Of a stretch of 64,000 nt of DNA, positions 1 through 16,742 are shown piece after piece (position 1 is the first letter of the stretch; each line of letters begins with the position of its first letter). The stretch is from Takakia lepidozioides (lineage: Eukaryota; Streptophyta; Takakiopsida; Takakiales; Takakiaceae). The stretch is from contig CM060734.1 of assembly GCA_030704615.1 (NCBI GenBank), positions 63,816,042 to 63,880,041 on the forward strand, read 5' to 3'. Below the pieces are notes generated by a model, which saw nothing but the letters and a program-made list of their open reading frames with translations, was not told the origin of the DNA and did not search any database. The translations under genes were made by a program, and so were the position numbers.

Positions 1-430
1 GTGGGGATGTGTTTTTCCCATGAGAGAAATTGGCATTTTGACCCCCCTGTTTTCCCATACAAAGCAACCATTATGCATTTTTGGAATTTGGCTCTGGAAT
101 TTTGGGAGGCTTTGCTGTGGGTGCCATATAATCTGAAGCTGGGTAGGTTGTATCAATGAAAAATTAAAAAGGTTGGCAATCTGCTTGGTCAAACCAAATT
201 TTCATGTTGAAAATATATCCAACAAAAAAAAAAAGCCTAGAACTTTTGTTATAGTCTTCCACTTTAGACGGTCAAATCTCCTGAAATTCTTTACTTCAGG
301 TGCATGAAGTAGGTAGGATGACTTTGGAACGGTTCATCCCCTCGGATGTTTGTCAAATGGGTGATACACCCTCATCCGTGAGGGTATGTCTGGTTTTAGA
401 CGGGCCCACCAAAAACAGGCTCGTCCTTGA
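1..430. other. Unassigned left edge
   Basis: I see no gene here. The minus strand follows on from the LINE fragment at 431-968 but shows no further recognisable reverse transcriptase motifs. The stretch is AT-rich with a short A-tract near 225. It may be flank or degraded LINE sequence. Confidence 0.3.
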
Positions 431-968
431 AGGGTTAACCATGTTAATGAAATCATCAGCGATAGAGCTCCACACAGCTTTGTAAACTCTTTGGGGATCC
501 CATCCAAACCCGGGGCTTTAAAGTCTTTAAGTTCCTTACGGGCATCCTGAATTTCAATGTCAGTGAAATCAACACATAAAGCTGCGGCTTGTTCTTCTGC
601 TTACGAGGAATATGGTCCCAGGCAGCCACTCTAGCAAGATCAGCATGTATCGATGGAGGATCCGCCTTAAAGTAAGAGAATAAAAAATTGGAGGCAATCC
701 GATTTAAGGCAGGAGGGTCAGAGACCAGAGTTCCATTGCTGTCACTCAGCCCAACAATGGATTGAGCGGCCAGCCTTTGATTAGTTTTGGAAAAAAAGTA
801 TTTTAACATACGCTTTCCCTTAAGAGACCAATTCACACACTGCTCTGACTCTATAGAAGTCTTCTTTAGCATTCTGAACAGCAAGAAGCCCCCGCTTAGC
901 TTCCAAGAGAGAAGAGAGAGTAGAGGGGCCAGCTCTGTTCTCCTCTTTTTTTTTTTGGCAGACAGCAA
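431..968 (-). pseudogene. LINE ORF2 fragment (endonuclease-RT linker and start of RT)
   Basis: The minus strand encodes the linker between the endonuclease and reverse transcriptase of a non-LTR retrotransposon, followed by the start of the RT fingers. The telling motif is KAPGLDGIPKEF, the usual plant LINE RT entry motif, read around 500-530. Just after it the frame changes by one base: the continuation resembling YKAVWSSIADDFINMV lies in another frame. The catalytic RT domain and the rest of ORF2 are absent, so this is a truncated, inactive fragment. Family assignment to LINEs is firm; the clade is not determined. Confidence 0.75.
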
Positions 969-1815
969 TGCATTTGATAAGCCCTCTTTCTTTACAAGAA
1001 CTCCTTAGAGCCAACTCCTTAAATAGCAAAAGCCCCAGCTTCCTACAGGCCTCAATCTTCCTAGGAATTTGAGAGTATGCGAAGAGATAGAAGCAGCAGA
1101 GGTCCAACACAAACAATACTCCTGTATTATTATTATTATTAATCAAGAAATGACACGTCCACAACTATAAATAAAGTAAAACAGATCCATTCATCCCTAC
1201 GTAGTATGGTGATTGCTAGGTCAAAGGTAGATGGCGTGAGAAGAAGGGAAGCAGCTGTTGACCGGCCCGGCCCGGCCATGCCTACTTGCGCAGCGGCGGC
1301 GGAAGGGGCTCCCGTGGGGCCGCCGCCTCCAAGTGGGCTGCCGCTCCGTCGCCGGCGAACTGCGCCTGCCCACGTGGCGGACGTTTCCAACGTCCTTCTG
1401 CGCGGCGCCCAATGGTGGCCGGCGCTTCCGGCCGGCTATGCTGTTGACTCACTTCTGACCGTCAGAGGAGATCCATCCATCCACGGAGTTAGACACCTGT
1501 GAGTGCCTTGTATCCCACTTAGTTCATCAAAATATGCTCCCTGCTCTGTTTTTTTTGTTTTTTTGTTTTTTGCTCTTCTTTTTTCCTGCATGTGCAAAGT
1601 AAACAACATTTTGGGAGCGACTGCTCACAATTCAGGCCCTTGAGGAGGGGGAAAAATTAACACCTACAACATTTTTGTTTTCCCACCTCCGTCGCCTTTG
1701 TCCGTAGAAAAAGAAAAAAAGAAAACAATCCCACACAACATAATCAGGTGTGCAATCCACTGTGTAGCTGCGTTGCTGCTCGGATGCCGCGCGCTCCGTC
1801 CATCGGTCACTGTGC
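969..1815. other. Non-coding stretch, partly GC-rich
   Basis: No supported gene. A GC-rich block at about 1206-1500 keeps several overlapping frames open on both strands, as expected from base composition. It contains a CACGTG (G-box) hexamer near 1371. T-rich and A-rich tracts follow at 1540-1575 and 1708-1730. Confidence 0.4.
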
Positions 1816-2199
1816 GGCAGGTTCACACGGCAAAAATCCGTCCGTCCAATTTAGCCATAGTGGTGGGCCCTCCGAACTGTGGAGGGACGGACGGGACCGA
1901 CGGTGCAACATGTCCACACGCAATAGTACACACGTGACGCAACACATAAGTTTAGCAAGAGAAGCTCTCATAAAGAGTCCTCCGGCTAAACCCTACACAC
2001 ATGTTTTAGCCATGATAGCCAAGGAGAAGGAATGAGGGATGGGACGGACAGCGACGGATAGCGGGAAGTACCTACAGTGGCCAGGCCGTCCATCCCTTCC
2101 TCGCCGTCGCGTTCCTCAAGGGTGGACCCCGGCCCGCCACACCCGCTGCAGCCGCCACGTCCGGATGGGACGGACGGATTTTTGCCGTGTGAACCTGCC
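1816..2199. mobile_element. MITE-like element with 32-bp terminal inverted repeats
   Basis: The 32 bases at 1816-1847, starting GGCAGGTTCACACGGC, are repeated as an exact reverse complement at 2168-2199. The 384-bp unit has no coding capacity. Short length and perfect inverted termini point to a non-autonomous DNA transposon. I could not find a convincing target-site duplication, so the superfamily is open. It ends about 530 bp upstream of the GRAS start codon and so lies in that gene's promoter region. Confidence 0.6.
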
Positions 2200-2732
2200 T
2201 GAGTTAGTGAGTAGGGAGTAGCGAGCGGTGGGGGGGACCAGCACGCCACAAGGCGCCAAGCGAGCGCGGGAATAGGAGGAGCAAGCCGGAAATAGGGGAG
2301 CTTGGCGTTATCGCCGCCTGCCTACGCCAACGTCTCTCTTCTCTCTCTTCTCACTCTCGCTCGTCTCCGTCACACCTCCCCGCATTTAACTTTTCTTACC
2401 ATTTCCTACCCTTCTCTTCTACTCGTACTCCCTCCCATCTTCCTGAGCTTTCGATTCCTGAGTTCTGTATACTATTCAGTTTTGGGTGTCCAACTGCCGG
2501 TTTTATCCCTTCACAGACGAGGTCGGAGGAAGTCGGGAGCTAGCTAGCTGCAAGTATTTTGAAACATGAACTGGAAGAGTTGAGGACGCAAACGAAGGAG
2601 GATGGGCACGATCGCCTCGGAAAACCATCACTTGCGGACATGCAAGATTTGAGTGTAGATTGAGGGAATTGGCACCGGTCCGACCGCTCAGTGTCGACTC
2701 GAAGCACAATTGAGAGGTGACAGATCTATGAT
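2200..2732 (+). promoter_or_regulatory. 5' flank and probable 5' UTR of the GRAS gene
   Basis: A pyrimidine-rich tract (CT-rich around 2333-2365 and 2400-2450) precedes the GRAS ORF, typical of plant promoter/leader DNA. I cannot place a TATA box or transcription start with confidence. No upstream reading frame of note is seen. Confidence 0.35.
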
Positions 2733-4730
2733 ATGTCGCATAATGGGAATCAGGTAGTGATGTACCATGCGCCACGCTCGGATACCTCCCTCGTGGCGTT
2801 GGCGCAGCAACTGTTGCAGCAGCATCAATACAAGCAGCAGTGGTGGCCGCAGAGCAAAGCTCAATTCGCTGCGGCGCTCGCTTATCAAACTGAGCCGACA
2901 TCCGTGCTCGATTTGTGCAGCCCCACGTTGGATTCTATGCCTTCTCAACAGGTACTGCGTATGGAAGCTCCTCTCTTTACTCGACCTGTTGAAGGAGGGC
3001 AGTGTGCGACTGTGTCGCAAACTGTGCTGCAGCAACGAGCAGGCTATGGTATCGTGGCCGACACTAGTGGCAGCAGGTGCGGTGATCGAGAGTTGGCGTC
3101 CGTAGAGTTACCTGCCTTAAAGCTGGACGACTTCCACGACATGGGATTTGGCAGCGGCTCTGTCGTAGGGGAGCGCCTGCTGGAGGGTGGGGTTTATCCA
3201 CAAGGGGGCAGCGAGTGGATGGACCTCGTGAGCGACCTGCAGCCATGCGAGTCCACTGAGAGCTCTGCTTTGCCTGTGGTTGTGGATGTCTGGCAGGATG
3301 ACTTTACTTTACCCCGAGACCTATGTGTGCCGTCTGAATCATCAGAGGAGGTGGGTGTTGCAACATGGCGGCCTACCGCGGATGAGCTCCTGTCGCTCCA
3401 AAACAAGGCAGTGCATGAGGATCGGTATGACATTCAGCACTGCCTACACCCGCTGCAGCAGCTGGATCAGCTCCAGGAACAGGCTTTCCCGGATGACACG
3501 GCGCCTGCAAGGAGTGGGAAGGAGCAGGCCGACATGGAGGTGGGAGTAGGAGAAGGAGAAACTGGGGTGAGCGACTATAGTGGCGCGGAGGAGCGTGACC
3601 ACGGCGTGCAGCTCGTTCATCTGTTGTTGGAGTGCGCAGAGGCCATGGATGGCGGATGGCGCACCGCAGCCGTCACACTGCGTCACCTGCGTGACCTGTC
3701 ATCGCCCTATGGGGACCCCATGCAGAGAGTGGCAGCTTACTTCTGTGACGCGCTTGCAAGGCGTCTGGCCAAGTCCAAGGGCATCATAGATCCTTGTGCA
3801 GGCTCAGCAGGAGGGGAGAGTTTGCAAGAGTCGATGGTGGCATACCGTGCTCTGAATGAAGCATGTCCTTACTCCAAATTTGCGCACCTCACAGCAAACC
3901 AGGCTATTCTGGAAGCACTGGACAGTGCAGACTGTGTGCACATCATAGACTTCGGAATAATGCAGGGGGTACAATGGGCCGCTCTGCTTCAGGCCTTTGC
4001 AACCAGGCCAGGTGGTAGGCCCCCTCCTAAGATTCGCATCACTGGAATTGGTGGACCAAAATTGGGGTGCGATACCCCTCCCTCTCTTCTTGCAACAGGT
4101 AAGAGGCTCCATGAATTTGCAGCACTGCTCAAGATCGATTTTGAGTTTTGCCCCATTGTAGCTCGGCTGGAGGAGGTGGACATTGGGATGCTGCGCGTGG
4201 ATCCAACAGAGCGCGTGGCAGTCAATTTCATGCTGCAGCTATACCAGCTGCTGGGCGACAGCTCCCTACCCCTCCAGCGCATGCTGCAACTAGTGCATAG
4301 CCTGAAGCCGGCAGTGGTGACGCTGACTGAGTATGAGATCAGCCTCAATGGGCCCGCTTTTCAGCCTCTCTTCGTGGATGCCCTGCACTTCTACTGTGCC
4401 ATCTTTGACTCGTTAGATGCCACCATGCCCCGTGACTGCCAGGACCGCTTGAATGTGGAGAGTCTGTTTTTTGCGAAGGAGATTGACAGCATTGTGGCGT
4501 TCGAGGGCGCCAGGCGCAAAGAGCGGCACGAGGATAGAGAGCAGTGGAGCAGCATTATGCAGGGAGCGGGCTTCCACAACGCACCTCTAAGTCACTACGC
4601 GACCAGCCAGGCTCACCAGCTGCTATGGCTCTACTGTGACAACTTTCGGCTGCATCAGGGACCTGGCTGCCTCTCTCTGGGCTGGCAAGACCGGCCCCTC
4701 ATTACTGTGTCCGCCTGGCTCTGCTCTTGA
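2733..4730 (+). CDS. GRAS-family transcription regulator, SCL4/SCL7-like
   Basis: An intact 665-residue single-exon ORF. The first ~285 residues are variable, Gln/Glu-rich and probably disordered, with several acidic patches. The GRAS domain runs from about residue 290 to the end: leucine-rich region I starting HGVQLVHLLLECAEA, the VHIID motif at residues 402-406 followed by FGIMQGVQWAALLQA, the second leucine-rich region with AVNFMLQLYQLL, a PFYRE-like region, and a C-terminal SAW motif (GWQDRPLITVSAWLC). The wording around VHIID and the ATGKRLHEFAALL segment most resembles the SCL4/SCL7 subfamily, nuclear regulators in land plants. The start was chosen because it is the first in-frame ATG of the long frame; the next Met is nine codons on. 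A MITE-like element sits in the promoter. No coding break seen. Confidence 0.93.
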   Translation: MSHNGNQVVMYHAPRSDTSLVALAQQLLQQHQYKQQWWPQSKAQFAAALAYQTEPTSVLDLCSPTLDSMPSQQVLRMEAPLFTRPVEGGQCATVSQTVLQQRAGYGIVADTSGSRCGDRELASVELPALKLDDFHDMGFGSGSVVGERLLEGGVYPQGGSEWMDLVSDLQPCESTESSALPVVVDVWQDDFTLPRDLCVPSESSEEVGVATWRPTADELLSLQNKAVHEDRYDIQHCLHPLQQLDQLQEQAFPDDTAPARSGKEQADMEVGVGEGETGVSDYSGAEERDHGVQLVHLLLECAEAMDGGWRTAAVTLRHLRDLSSPYGDPMQRVAAYFCDALARRLAKSKGIIDPCAGSAGGESLQESMVAYRALNEACPYSKFAHLTANQAILEALDSADCVHIIDFGIMQGVQWAALLQAFATRPGGRPPPKIRITGIGGPKLGCDTPPSLLATGKRLHEFAALLKIDFEFCPIVARLEEVDIGMLRVDPTERVAVNFMLQLYQLLGDSSLPLQRMLQLVHSLKPAVVTLTEYEISLNGPAFQPLFVDALHFYCAIFDSLDATMPRDCQDRLNVESLFFAKEIDSIVAFEGARRKERHEDREQWSSIMQGAGFHNAPLSHYATSQAHQLLWLYCDNFRLHQGPGCLSLGWQDRPLITVSAWLCS

Positions 4731-6399
4731 CTTGCAAGATGTGACCCCCCTTGTACAAACACTGTAAAGTCTAGGCACCAGACACTGTTTGGTGGATTCA
4801 TCCCTTATGAATATCAGCGTTTCCACATCCTCCTCCCTTGTATTATTGTGTCTCCTAGTGTATTGTTGCATGTATGCCTTCACACCACCCATCGAGCAAC
4901 ACACTGGTCCTTGTTTTTCCTTTCCCTTGGTCGAAGGAGAGACATACCTTTGGCGCCGCAGTTGTATATTATGAGCCGGTATCACAATCAACTTGTTAGT
5001 TCCCCTTGGACGTAGCATCGCAACTATGTTTTCCATCCTGCCTACCTCGCCAGAAAGCAAGAACAAGAGAGACCAGGATCTGTGCAGCGAAAGCCTGCAA
5101 CACCTTGTAGTAGCACCGATCCAGGACGCAGCAGACGACTGAATGTTTGGCACCAAATATCAAGATTATTGTGCTCACGCGTATGTACAAAAAACTGAGA
5201 AGGTTTCAGGGGCGGGAATAAGCAAAAGGAAGAAATGATTGAGAGGGACCCCCAAGCACTACAGAGGGACTTACTACTCCCCGTATCGTTTGAGCTGGGC
5301 TTGCAACAATATACTGTCGAGTCTTCATGGGTACAAAATCTCTTGTTACGTATTAATTATGCAAGATAGGTTGTCACTGCACTCTCCTGAGATGAACTGT
5401 CGCACATCAAAGGAATGGTCAGGGAAGACATAGGTTATAATTATGTCTACTTCAATAGGGGAAAAAATTGTCCTCCCCTATCATTCATGGAGGCTGTTGC
5501 TCTACACCACAGATGTACTGAAAATGAGGTTGCCTTTGTAGCAATCTCCATCAATGCATGCGAATTACTGACGTTATCTTGTCACTGCCCCATTAGAATA
5601 GAAAATACAACCTGTTCATTCTCGCCCAAGATCTCAGTTCACCAGGGATAATGGCTGGCGCGAAAATCCTGGAGGTCCTCAAGAATATTTTCAGGGAGCC
5701 TCCAAGATCTAGAATATTGCTACATCCATGCCACACATTCAAGGTACATCCGAGAGATAGGACTACCGGGCAGGGACAGCGTGGTAGGCACCCCATTTCT
5801 AGTGTCTGCACGAATAGAGATGCCATAGCCCTGCAGGTTCCCCCTTTTGCTGGATTTGCAGGCTTGGATTTCTGGTAGCTTTGAGCTGGCATGCAGGACC
5901 CCAAGTCATGATGCCATAGCAGCGGCCTCCCTGGTGCAATGCGAGCACTTGAATGGTGGGGATGATTTTCAGTCCTTTCAATACTGCGCCAATATTTCCA
6001 TTGAGTTCTTGGGGTGCATCAATTTGAGGAACAAGTTCATAGCTGTTGAAGAGCCAACAGAATAATGAATCAAAATTGGCTCATCTCCACTTGAGATTTT
6101 TCATCAGCAGGAGGTAAGTCTTTGTATATCACAATACTTTCACAGTTTCTGGGGTCCAGCAGCAAAATGACCTGTCCTCATCCTGCTCTTTTCCTGCACC
6201 TTAGTATTCGCATGTACACCACCATTGCACAAGGCGCGAAGACACCCAAGTTCCTCTTCTGATGCCGAGAACCAGTCCTGAATCAGACACATAAAATTGT
6301 GGGGTTATCTATTGCATCTTGTGTCATCAACAAGAGCTGAAGGACTGGGCTGGCTCAGCGATGGAGTGAAAAGCTGAAAATACACTTCCCACACCACCT
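4731..6399. other. Intergenic region between GRAS and MCM3
   Basis: This holds the GRAS 3' UTR and the MCM3 3' UTR (convergent genes). Several open frames of 60-180 codons occur on both strands but none shows a recognisable domain or codon pattern. I see nothing else to annotate. Confidence 0.5.
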
Positions 6400-12500
<6,101 letters not shown>

Positions 12501-12601
12501 GAGCCCCTGATCGTTCCCACTGAGACTCTCAGTCCCTGATCTCGGGAGGAGATCTGCAGATGGCAATGCCATGTACACGCTGCCTGTGCGAGACGAGTGT
12601 G

Positions 12602-12612
12602 TTTGGCGGGAA
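12602..12612 (+). promoter_or_regulatory. E2F-like binding site upstream of MCM3
   Basis: The sequence TTTGGCGGGAA matches the E2F consensus and lies about 100 bp upstream of the preferred MCM3 start codon. MCM genes of plants and animals are standard E2F targets at the G1/S transition, so position and identity agree. Binding itself is inferred. Confidence 0.6.
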
Positions 12613-12957
12613 TCCGATGTTGGCTCCAAAACACCCGATTGGCTCATGTATATGCCACGTCACCAGTTTGTTTTGAAGTTGAATCCCCTCTTCACCAGAG
12701 CAACTCCACCGTCCCCTCCCCCATCAAACTACCATGCACATCTCTTTTCGGCTGACGTGCCTTGCTCGGGAAGGACCACCTAGACAACACGTGTCCCAGG
12801 TATTTATCAGGCCTCTCATTTTTTAATAATTGGGTCTTGAATGCACCTATGGGCCCCGCCAGAACGGCCCATGGGGTGAGCTCGTGAACCCACCCCCCTT
12901 TCACTTGGTCTAGATTCTCGATTTTTTCTAAGTCCTAGTTCTTTAACGGTGGCGGAC

Positions 12958-13130
12958 CTTCTAGCGGACTCGCCAAACCCAGACTGACTCCAACTGGCGA
13001 GCGGACTGACCGGCAGATTGGCGATTAGCGAGCGGATTGATTTAGTCCGACAGATTGGCGAGCGGACTCACCGGCAGACTGACGATTGACGAGCGGACTG
13101 ACTGGCGACGGACTCCAACTGACGAGCACC
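12958..13130. repeat. Short tandem repeat, unit about GGCGAGCGGACTGACC
   Basis: Variants of GCGAGCGGACTGAC and GGCAGATTGGCGA recur six or more times in this stretch with imperfect spacing. It is a degenerate minisatellite with no coding role seen. Confidence 0.6.
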
Positions 13131-14832
13131 TAACTCCAACCTTCAGACCCTCCTCAAACAAAATATATATTTATAATTAACACACATTACCACCACAATG
13201 TCACCTGCCAAGATTTGAACAACAAACCTCACGATCGTCACAAGTTGCTCTTTACCATCACACTAGCTGCTGCTAGAAAGCAAACCCTTGAAATAATTAT
13301 TTATTTATCTACATATCTTCAGGTGTTTTGTGGGCCCAACAGACTCGCTCCCCTTCTCGCTTCCCCTACGCGCGCCCTGGGGCTCACCCGAGCGGACTGA
13401 CCCCGCCAGATAGGGTTGCCCCACCCTGCGCGACCCCCTATGCCACCCGCGGCCCCGCCACAACCACACGTGCCCGCATTCAAGTCCCAATTATCAAACA
13501 ATGAGAAGCTTTATCATGACCCTTAGTGGTAGTTGTAAAATAAAAATAAAAAACTTCTATATTTCACAGCCTATATTAATTTAAAATTTAAACCACGATT
13601 TATTGGTGCCCATATTTATTTGTAGTTTTTTTTTATAAATTTATCTGTCAATAATATATTGTACTCTATATTTTCTTGCACGTAGTATTGGAATATTTGG
13701 AAGTAGCCTTCCCTAGCTCACATACCTGTTTTTCACATGAAAAGCAATGAAATATTATGTGGTGAAGGGCTAAATTCCAGGAATATTCTTTGTATTATGC
13801 TCTGTTCATGCTCATATGTGCTCATGTTCATGCTCACCGCTCATGCAACATACACACCTGCTACTACCTCAAAAAGAATGGAGAAAGAAAATAATGGCCA
13901 GCCGCAGCGAACAGTCAGATTGACGCTTCCCACCAGCAACTCATTTCCCAAAATCATCATAGGAATAGCGTGCAATTCCAGCTTTGCTAATGCTTCTCCA
14001 AATCTGCTCATTCCCACAAGTGGATCTCAAGGGCTGCTCTGCACTGGACGTTATGGAAGCACAAAAGGCTTCTTGTGTTACCCCCTCTCTTATTCAGAAA
14101 AAGTAAGCCCCAACTATTCTAATTACATCAGATGATTTTGAATGTGTAGAGTCCATATGGATTACTACTGCCGACATCAAACATTTGTGCAATCAACCCC
14201 CCCAACAGCAGCCCAGAGATCTTATTCAAAATTCAAAATTCAGGAATATTTCCAGAAATTGCAGCCTCACTATTCACTATCACCATTTACAAAAAATCTC
14301 ATGGGGAGCGTACCTGGAATATCACCCTAGACTAAGTGTCAAGCCTTCAACTCAAATTCTGGCTTTTGTGAAGGATGCAGAAATCTACTCTACGCCTCCA
14401 CCTATGGAGGCAATCTGGACTACGAAGAATGGTTGTTTGCTCCGGGTGGGGAGTCACAGTTGGAAATCCGCAATCAAGACACGTTGGTGAGTGAATTTCA
14501 GCTTCTGGGGGCCCACCTAGATTCTGAAATTGATCATGACAACTATAGATTGGAAATACAAACAAGTCGAAATAACGTGCATTAATCAAGTTGATTACGA
14601 ATTGTATTCATTTGCATCTCCAAGCTTTTAGGAAAAGCTCAACTCCACCATCCACAACAACAGAATTAGGACACCGTTCTTGCACTATCACCAGGGAGAG
14701 TACAACATCCCCCTGTGCACATTATATACTCCAGTCAAGTGCAATTTAAAGCTAACTTCTATAGGGCCCACCTCCGAACAGGGGGGGCACTAGACGTAAG
14801 GCGAAGTGGCTAGTTACGCCGGTTTCGGCAGG

Positions 14833-14836
<4 letters not shown>

Positions 14837-14868
<32 letters not shown>
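14837..14868. repeat. (CT)16 microsatellite
   Basis: Sixteen uninterrupted CT dinucleotides. Plain simple-sequence repeat. Confidence 0.95.
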
Positions 14869-14869
<1 letters not shown>

Positions 14870-15646
14870 AGCTAACTTCCCACCTATAATCTCATTAACA
14901 TTATCACAATTACCATTATAAAAAAAATTAGATATACTAACGGTATGTTAATAATAGAGAACTCAATGCATGCGTACAACCTCTCTGACAGGATGGTACA
15001 CCAGTTGGCATGTCGAATCCTCCCCACCCTCTCTTGAGAGTGACATGGAACTGAAAGAGTGTAAATTCCAGTCGGTTACACAATAGGAAGTGTAACTCTA
15101 CTTGGGGTTACACTAAGTTACATGACAGGGTGTGTAACTCCACTCGGTGTAACTTACAGTTCATCTCAAGATTTGACTCTGTCCAAATTTGACTAAGTAT
15201 AAAATAGACTAGGAAGAGTTACATGAGAGACTGGGGTTACAGAGGGTTACACCGATTGGGATAGGAGTTACCTGGGCTACACTGCAAGAGGGTTACACCT
15301 ATTTGGGTATAGGTATCCGGGTCCCACTACCATACTCTCCCATCAAGAATCAAACCCAGAATCTGCCGCCTACATTGCAATCACCATACCAATACGCTGA
15401 AGCAAAAACAGCTCTCGTTGCTTAAGGGTTAAGGATTATTTCTTAAGGACTATTTCCAGAGGTAAAGATCATTCTCCAATAAAGGAAATGAAGCATGATA
15501 CGTCATGGAAACAGTAGGATTTCAACTGTTGGCACCAATGTCATTGTGGTCAAATAAGAAACGGGGGAATGTACACAGGATCCACCTTTCCACAATAACA
15601 ATTTTTTACCAGCAAACCCCACAAGAACAAACCCCATCTTCAAAGT

Positions 15647-16494
15647 CACTACAACAGATCGTGGTTGTTATGACTGCCACACCGTGGTAGTCATGGTTTT
15701 CAATGACTTTGACCATGACTGCACCATGTTTTTATATGAAATTGACCTCCCGCAGTTGTTCATACGACTATAGTCATATGAACGACTATCTAAGTAGTCG
15801 TCTGTATGACTACATGGCTCCGGAATGGGCGGAAGGCTGGTCAACGGCAATTGACCAGATTTAGCTCATCATTCATAGTCATTTCCATGACTACAGTGTA
15901 CATGGATGAGGTTACATAGTCATGATGACTACTAGGGATTTTGTAATTTGGTGTGTATAATACAATTAAAACACTATATGATCCTAAGAATGACTGATGG
16001 ATGTATTGGTTAACAGGTAGTGAACTATAATTCTTATAGTAAAGAGGTTGTAGGTTCAAACTCCTCTAAGTACAATCAAATGGATAAGATGCCCTAGAGT
16101 TAGTAGGCGAGCTAGGGATAGTGCGTATTATCCTAGATGGACTACCACGTGGTTTTTTTCACTATTATAAAATGCATTATGCCACGTGGCACAATGCGGT
16201 GCGACGCGGCGTCTGACATATGTTTTTATTTTTTAGTTTTTTTAATTTAATTTAATTTTTTTAATCAATTGCGCCTCGCCACGTGGCGCGGCTGCGGCGG
16301 CTGCAGTATGGTATATATGACTGCAGTGAGAGATATCACTTGGTACATCTGACTGTAGTCATCCGGACCGTACCATCCTGTACTCATTGTATTCACTTGG
16401 TTTGCACGACTTACAGTCATAGAAGTCATATGTACCGTTTATGACTGCAGAATAGTCATATATACAGTCATAAATACCGCGATCTGTTGTAGTG
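15647..16494. mobile_element. Non-autonomous CACTA element (848 bp)
   Basis: The left end CACTACAACAGATCGTGGT is matched at the right end by the reverse complement of CACTACAACAGATCGCGGT. The unit is flanked by AGT on both sides (15644-15646 and 16495-16497), the 3-bp duplication expected for CACTA transposons. Both subterminal regions are packed with ATGACTG/CAGTCAT motifs, which are likely transposase-binding repeats. There is no coding capacity. Its termini differ from those of the large CACTA at 19239, so another autonomous element should drive it. Confidence 0.88.
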
Positions 16495-16742
16495 AGTGAT
16501 GAAAGCGGTTGGTTTCCTGTACAACAATTGCTCGGCCAAAAATCTGAGATGAATTTGGTGGAGATGTGGCAGTCACCACACCCAAAGATTGTTGATGAGA
16601 CAGAGAGGCGTCCTAGGGGTCGTGCTGATGAGCCCAAAACCAATGGCCAGCTTCTCACTGTGGTGACAAAAAAAAAATTCATTTTACTCCACGTAATACA
16701 AAGTGTGTAAGGCACATACCCTGCCTCCACCTACCAGTTGCA

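Larger units (their letters stand above)
12648..15646. other. Intergenic region with simple and dispersed repeats
   Basis: No gene is supported. Contents: a short tandem array (12958-13130), AT-rich sequence (13540-13700), a (CT)16 tract (14837-14868), a stretch rich in GTTACA-type hexamers (about 15060-15310), and two segments with tRNA-like B-box character on the minus strand (about 13190-13285 and 15340-15415) that could be SINE remnants. The ORFs of about 60-130 codons at 13737-14490 show no recognisable domain. Confidence 0.45.

Noticed and set aside
1139-1502. Overlapping open frames on both strands around 1200-1500
   Set aside because: GC-rich DNA with no domain, no splice or homology support.
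2688-4348. Several 60-120-codon frames antisense to or out of frame with the GRAS gene
   Set aside because: They are shadows of the 665-codon GRAS frame.
5593-5904. Minus-strand 103-codon frame between GRAS and MCM3
   Set aside because: No recognisable motif and it lies beyond the MCM3 stop; MCM3's C-terminal motif ends at 6400.
16000-16075. tRNA gene
   Set aside because: A GGTTCAAACTCC B-box is present but I could not form a complete cloverleaf, and it sits inside a transposon.
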